Below, piece by piece: positions 62,927-64,000 of a DNA stretch of 64,000 bases (the stretch's first letter is position 1; the number at the start of each line of letters is the position of its first letter). The translations under genes and the position numbers were made by a program. This stretch comes from Helianthus annuus. Taxonomy: Eukaryota > Streptophyta > Magnoliopsida > Asterales > Asteraceae. The stretch lies in contig NC_035437.2 in NCBI RefSeq assembly GCF_002127325.2, positions 162,973,408 to 163,037,407 of the forward strand, written 5' to 3'. Below the pieces are notes generated by a model. That model was not told where the DNA came from. It worked only from the letters and a program-made list of their open reading frames with translations, and ran no database searches.

Positions 62927-62927
<1 letters not shown>
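60888..62927. repeat. Tandem duplication of the Helitron 5' region (~385 bp each)
   Basis: Copy 1 is 60888-61194 plus 62463-62546, interrupted by the nested Helitron. Copy 2 is 62547-62927. Both read 'gattgaataggtgggaggtt' through 'acaggtttcttttattata' with few differences. Confidence 0.85.
61195..62462 (-). mobile_element. Nested Helitron
   Basis: On the minus strand the 3' end has a GC-rich hairpin (CCCGCGCCGCAACGCGGG), then CGGGTCTTAACCCTAG and T. Comparison with the uninterrupted copy (62547-62927) shows the host sequence 'tagattaaa|tattatta' split at 61194/62463, which defines the element as ~1.27 kb. The 5' end is AT-rich and does not show a clear TC start, so the right limit is good to a few bases only. 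A poly-T run lies at 62372-62391. No gene. Confidence 0.72.

Positions 62928-62967
<40 letters not shown>
62925..62967. repeat. (TAA)n microsatellite
   Basis: About 13 units immediately beside the Helitron insertion site. Confidence 0.92.
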
Positions 62968-63730
62968 CCGACAGGTGAGGCAAGATAAGTTATGGTTTTG
63001 TTATTTACCTTACTTATGGTATCTTCTTTTTTTAATTTATACATATTCGATTTCTTTCTTCTTAATTACAAACTGTTACCTTTGTGTAGGTGCTTGGAGT
63101 CGATATACATCGAGGTATTATTTCAAAAATGATTTCTTCAACATAAATAGTTAGATTCGATGCATTATTAGATATGCAGATGGCACATTTGAGCAAAATT
63201 ATCATGCCATCAGTGACCTTATGGGTTGCCTTATGCCCTTATGACATAAGTATCCTATCAAATTTCAACTGGTAACAAGGTTACCAGTTATCACTTTTAG
63301 TAAACGGGTCAAGAATCAACTATTTTATTAAACAGACCAAACTTGTATTTTTTAGTAAACGGGTCAAATTTATCATTTTTAGAAAGAAAAAAAAATACTT
63401 ATGTAATTTGATGAGTTCATGTTATATATGTAAAGGTAAATAGAGTAGAAGAAGGGGAGAAGACGGTACGGAAGATGGTAAGGGAAGTGGATTCTCTGTC
63501 TTCTAAGGTGTTCCTTGCCGGCGCTGCAAAATTAAAAATGGCGGTAGTAGAGGGAGGAGACTGCAGGCAGTGGGATAAAGACGCCTACAGAGACAATCAA
63601 GATTCAATGTACTCTACTATTTACTCCTTTGGGAGGGTACATAACTTCTACAATATTTTTGTAAGTTATTTTGTCATTTATGTCTAATGAACCAGTATTC
63701 AAGAGGATTGGTTAGATCAATAAGGAGAGA
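62968..63730. other. Spacer with 'gggtcaaa' repeats
   Basis: 63295-63380 has three units of 'tttttagtaaacgggtcaaa' as at 11815-12085. A 70-codon frame from 63475 is of unknown meaning. Confidence 0.4.
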
Positions 63731-63734
63731 GGGT

Positions 63735-63834
63735 GATTGAAGCCGAACAACTGGTTTTGACAACTCTAAATTTTGAGTTAATTGTGCAGCATCCATATGC
63801 TCAACTTACATCAACTCTTGACAAATTAGGATAA
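63735..63834 (+). pseudogene. Probable cyclin-box exon fragment (T/K-type cyclin)
   Basis: Reads VIEAEQLVLTTLNFELIVQHPYAQL then TLDKLG. This resembles the segment of plant transcriptional cyclins with a conserved '(L/V)LxTLxFxLxVxHPY' motif. A stop falls at LDKLG just before a GTAATG donor, and I see no other exon, so it is most likely a captured or decayed fragment. Only about 33 residues support it. Confidence 0.45.
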
Positions 63835-64000
63835 AGGTAATGGGTTGGGTCGTCCCACAAATGATTGTTTTATTCATTGTTTGATATTTTGTAAATTTGT
63901 ACAATGTTAATAGGATCCAATAATCTAAATTTTTTCAAATTTTTAGGAGGTTTTGTGCTTTCAGACACCATTTTTTATGTATTTTTTTTCTTAAGTTCTT
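63835..64000. other. AT-rich end of window
   Basis: Probably the intron after the cyclin-like exon. Nothing else is recognised. Confidence 0.3.

Larger units (their letters stand above)
60402..62927 (-). mobile_element. Minus-strand Helitron with tandem hairpins and a nested Helitron
   Basis: On the minus strand it starts TCTATACTATATAATAAAAG (from 62927) and ends with the hairpin CCCGTGTAATACACGGG, GTTATAACCTAG, then T (60401 complement). A at 60401 and T at 62928 on the plus strand are the flanking target bases. Inside are a five-unit repeat of the terminal hairpin, a direct duplication of the ~385-bp 5' region and a second Helitron. No Rep/helicase gene. Confidence 0.75.

Overview
The window is nuclear DNA of a flowering plant, most likely a eudicot and probably of the daisy family. 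The evidence is dense nested plant transposons (Ty3/Gypsy Tat and Tekay-like elements, Copia, MULE, hAT, Helitron, SINEs), GT-AG introns, and exon fragments that read like plant CBP60, RGI-type receptor kinase and eIF3b genes. The family assignment is inference from the style of the repeats. I see no bacterial, organellar or rRNA signal and no complete, convincing host gene.

Layout. 1-907 is the end of a Gypsy LTR. 1828-4784 is a complete but disabled Mutator-like element with ~110-bp terminal inverted repeats and a 9-10-bp target duplication. 5137-9842 holds three hAT-type elements and a large fold-back MITE. 10927-11108 is a tRNA-derived SINE, and Helitron 3' ends lie at 13174 and 16893. 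13363-14604 is the 3' part of a CBP60-like gene. 14839-15930 is a MITE filled with a minisatellite. 18895-22488 is a decayed Copia pol interrupted by a 2.4-kb Tekay-type LTR, followed by its PBS and broken gag. 23478-24402 is another hAT element. 25292-32842 is a composite Helitron that carries pieces of a receptor-like kinase and of eIF3b and has two 3' ends.

The main structure is 33115-56902. An older Tat-lineage Gypsy element (B, minus strand) is split inside its reverse transcriptase by a younger related element (A, plus strand, 42589-53253). A has 728-bp LTRs that look identical, a perfect ATACC target duplication, a tRNA-Lys primer site, intact gag-protease and RT-RNaseH-aRNaseH-integrase frames, and a four-exon gene on the opposite strand near its 3' LTR. 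B also has a tandem partial repeat of its 3' end: LTR, antisense gene, LTR, antisense gene.

Two features of A/B stand out. Gag-protease and RT are in one frame, separated only by a UAG in the leaky context CAA-UAG-CAA-UUA, and B keeps the same context in diverged form. The antisense gene has conserved splice sites and its own TATA box in all three copies. The words GTGATCCTT and GGATCC are strikingly frequent through these elements, in all three coding frames and in the LTRs.

56903-58165 is an inverted-repeat element. 60402-62927 is a minus-strand Helitron with an internal array of five terminal hairpins, a duplicated 5' end and a second Helitron nested inside it. The last 1 kb holds a probable cyclin-box exon fragment.
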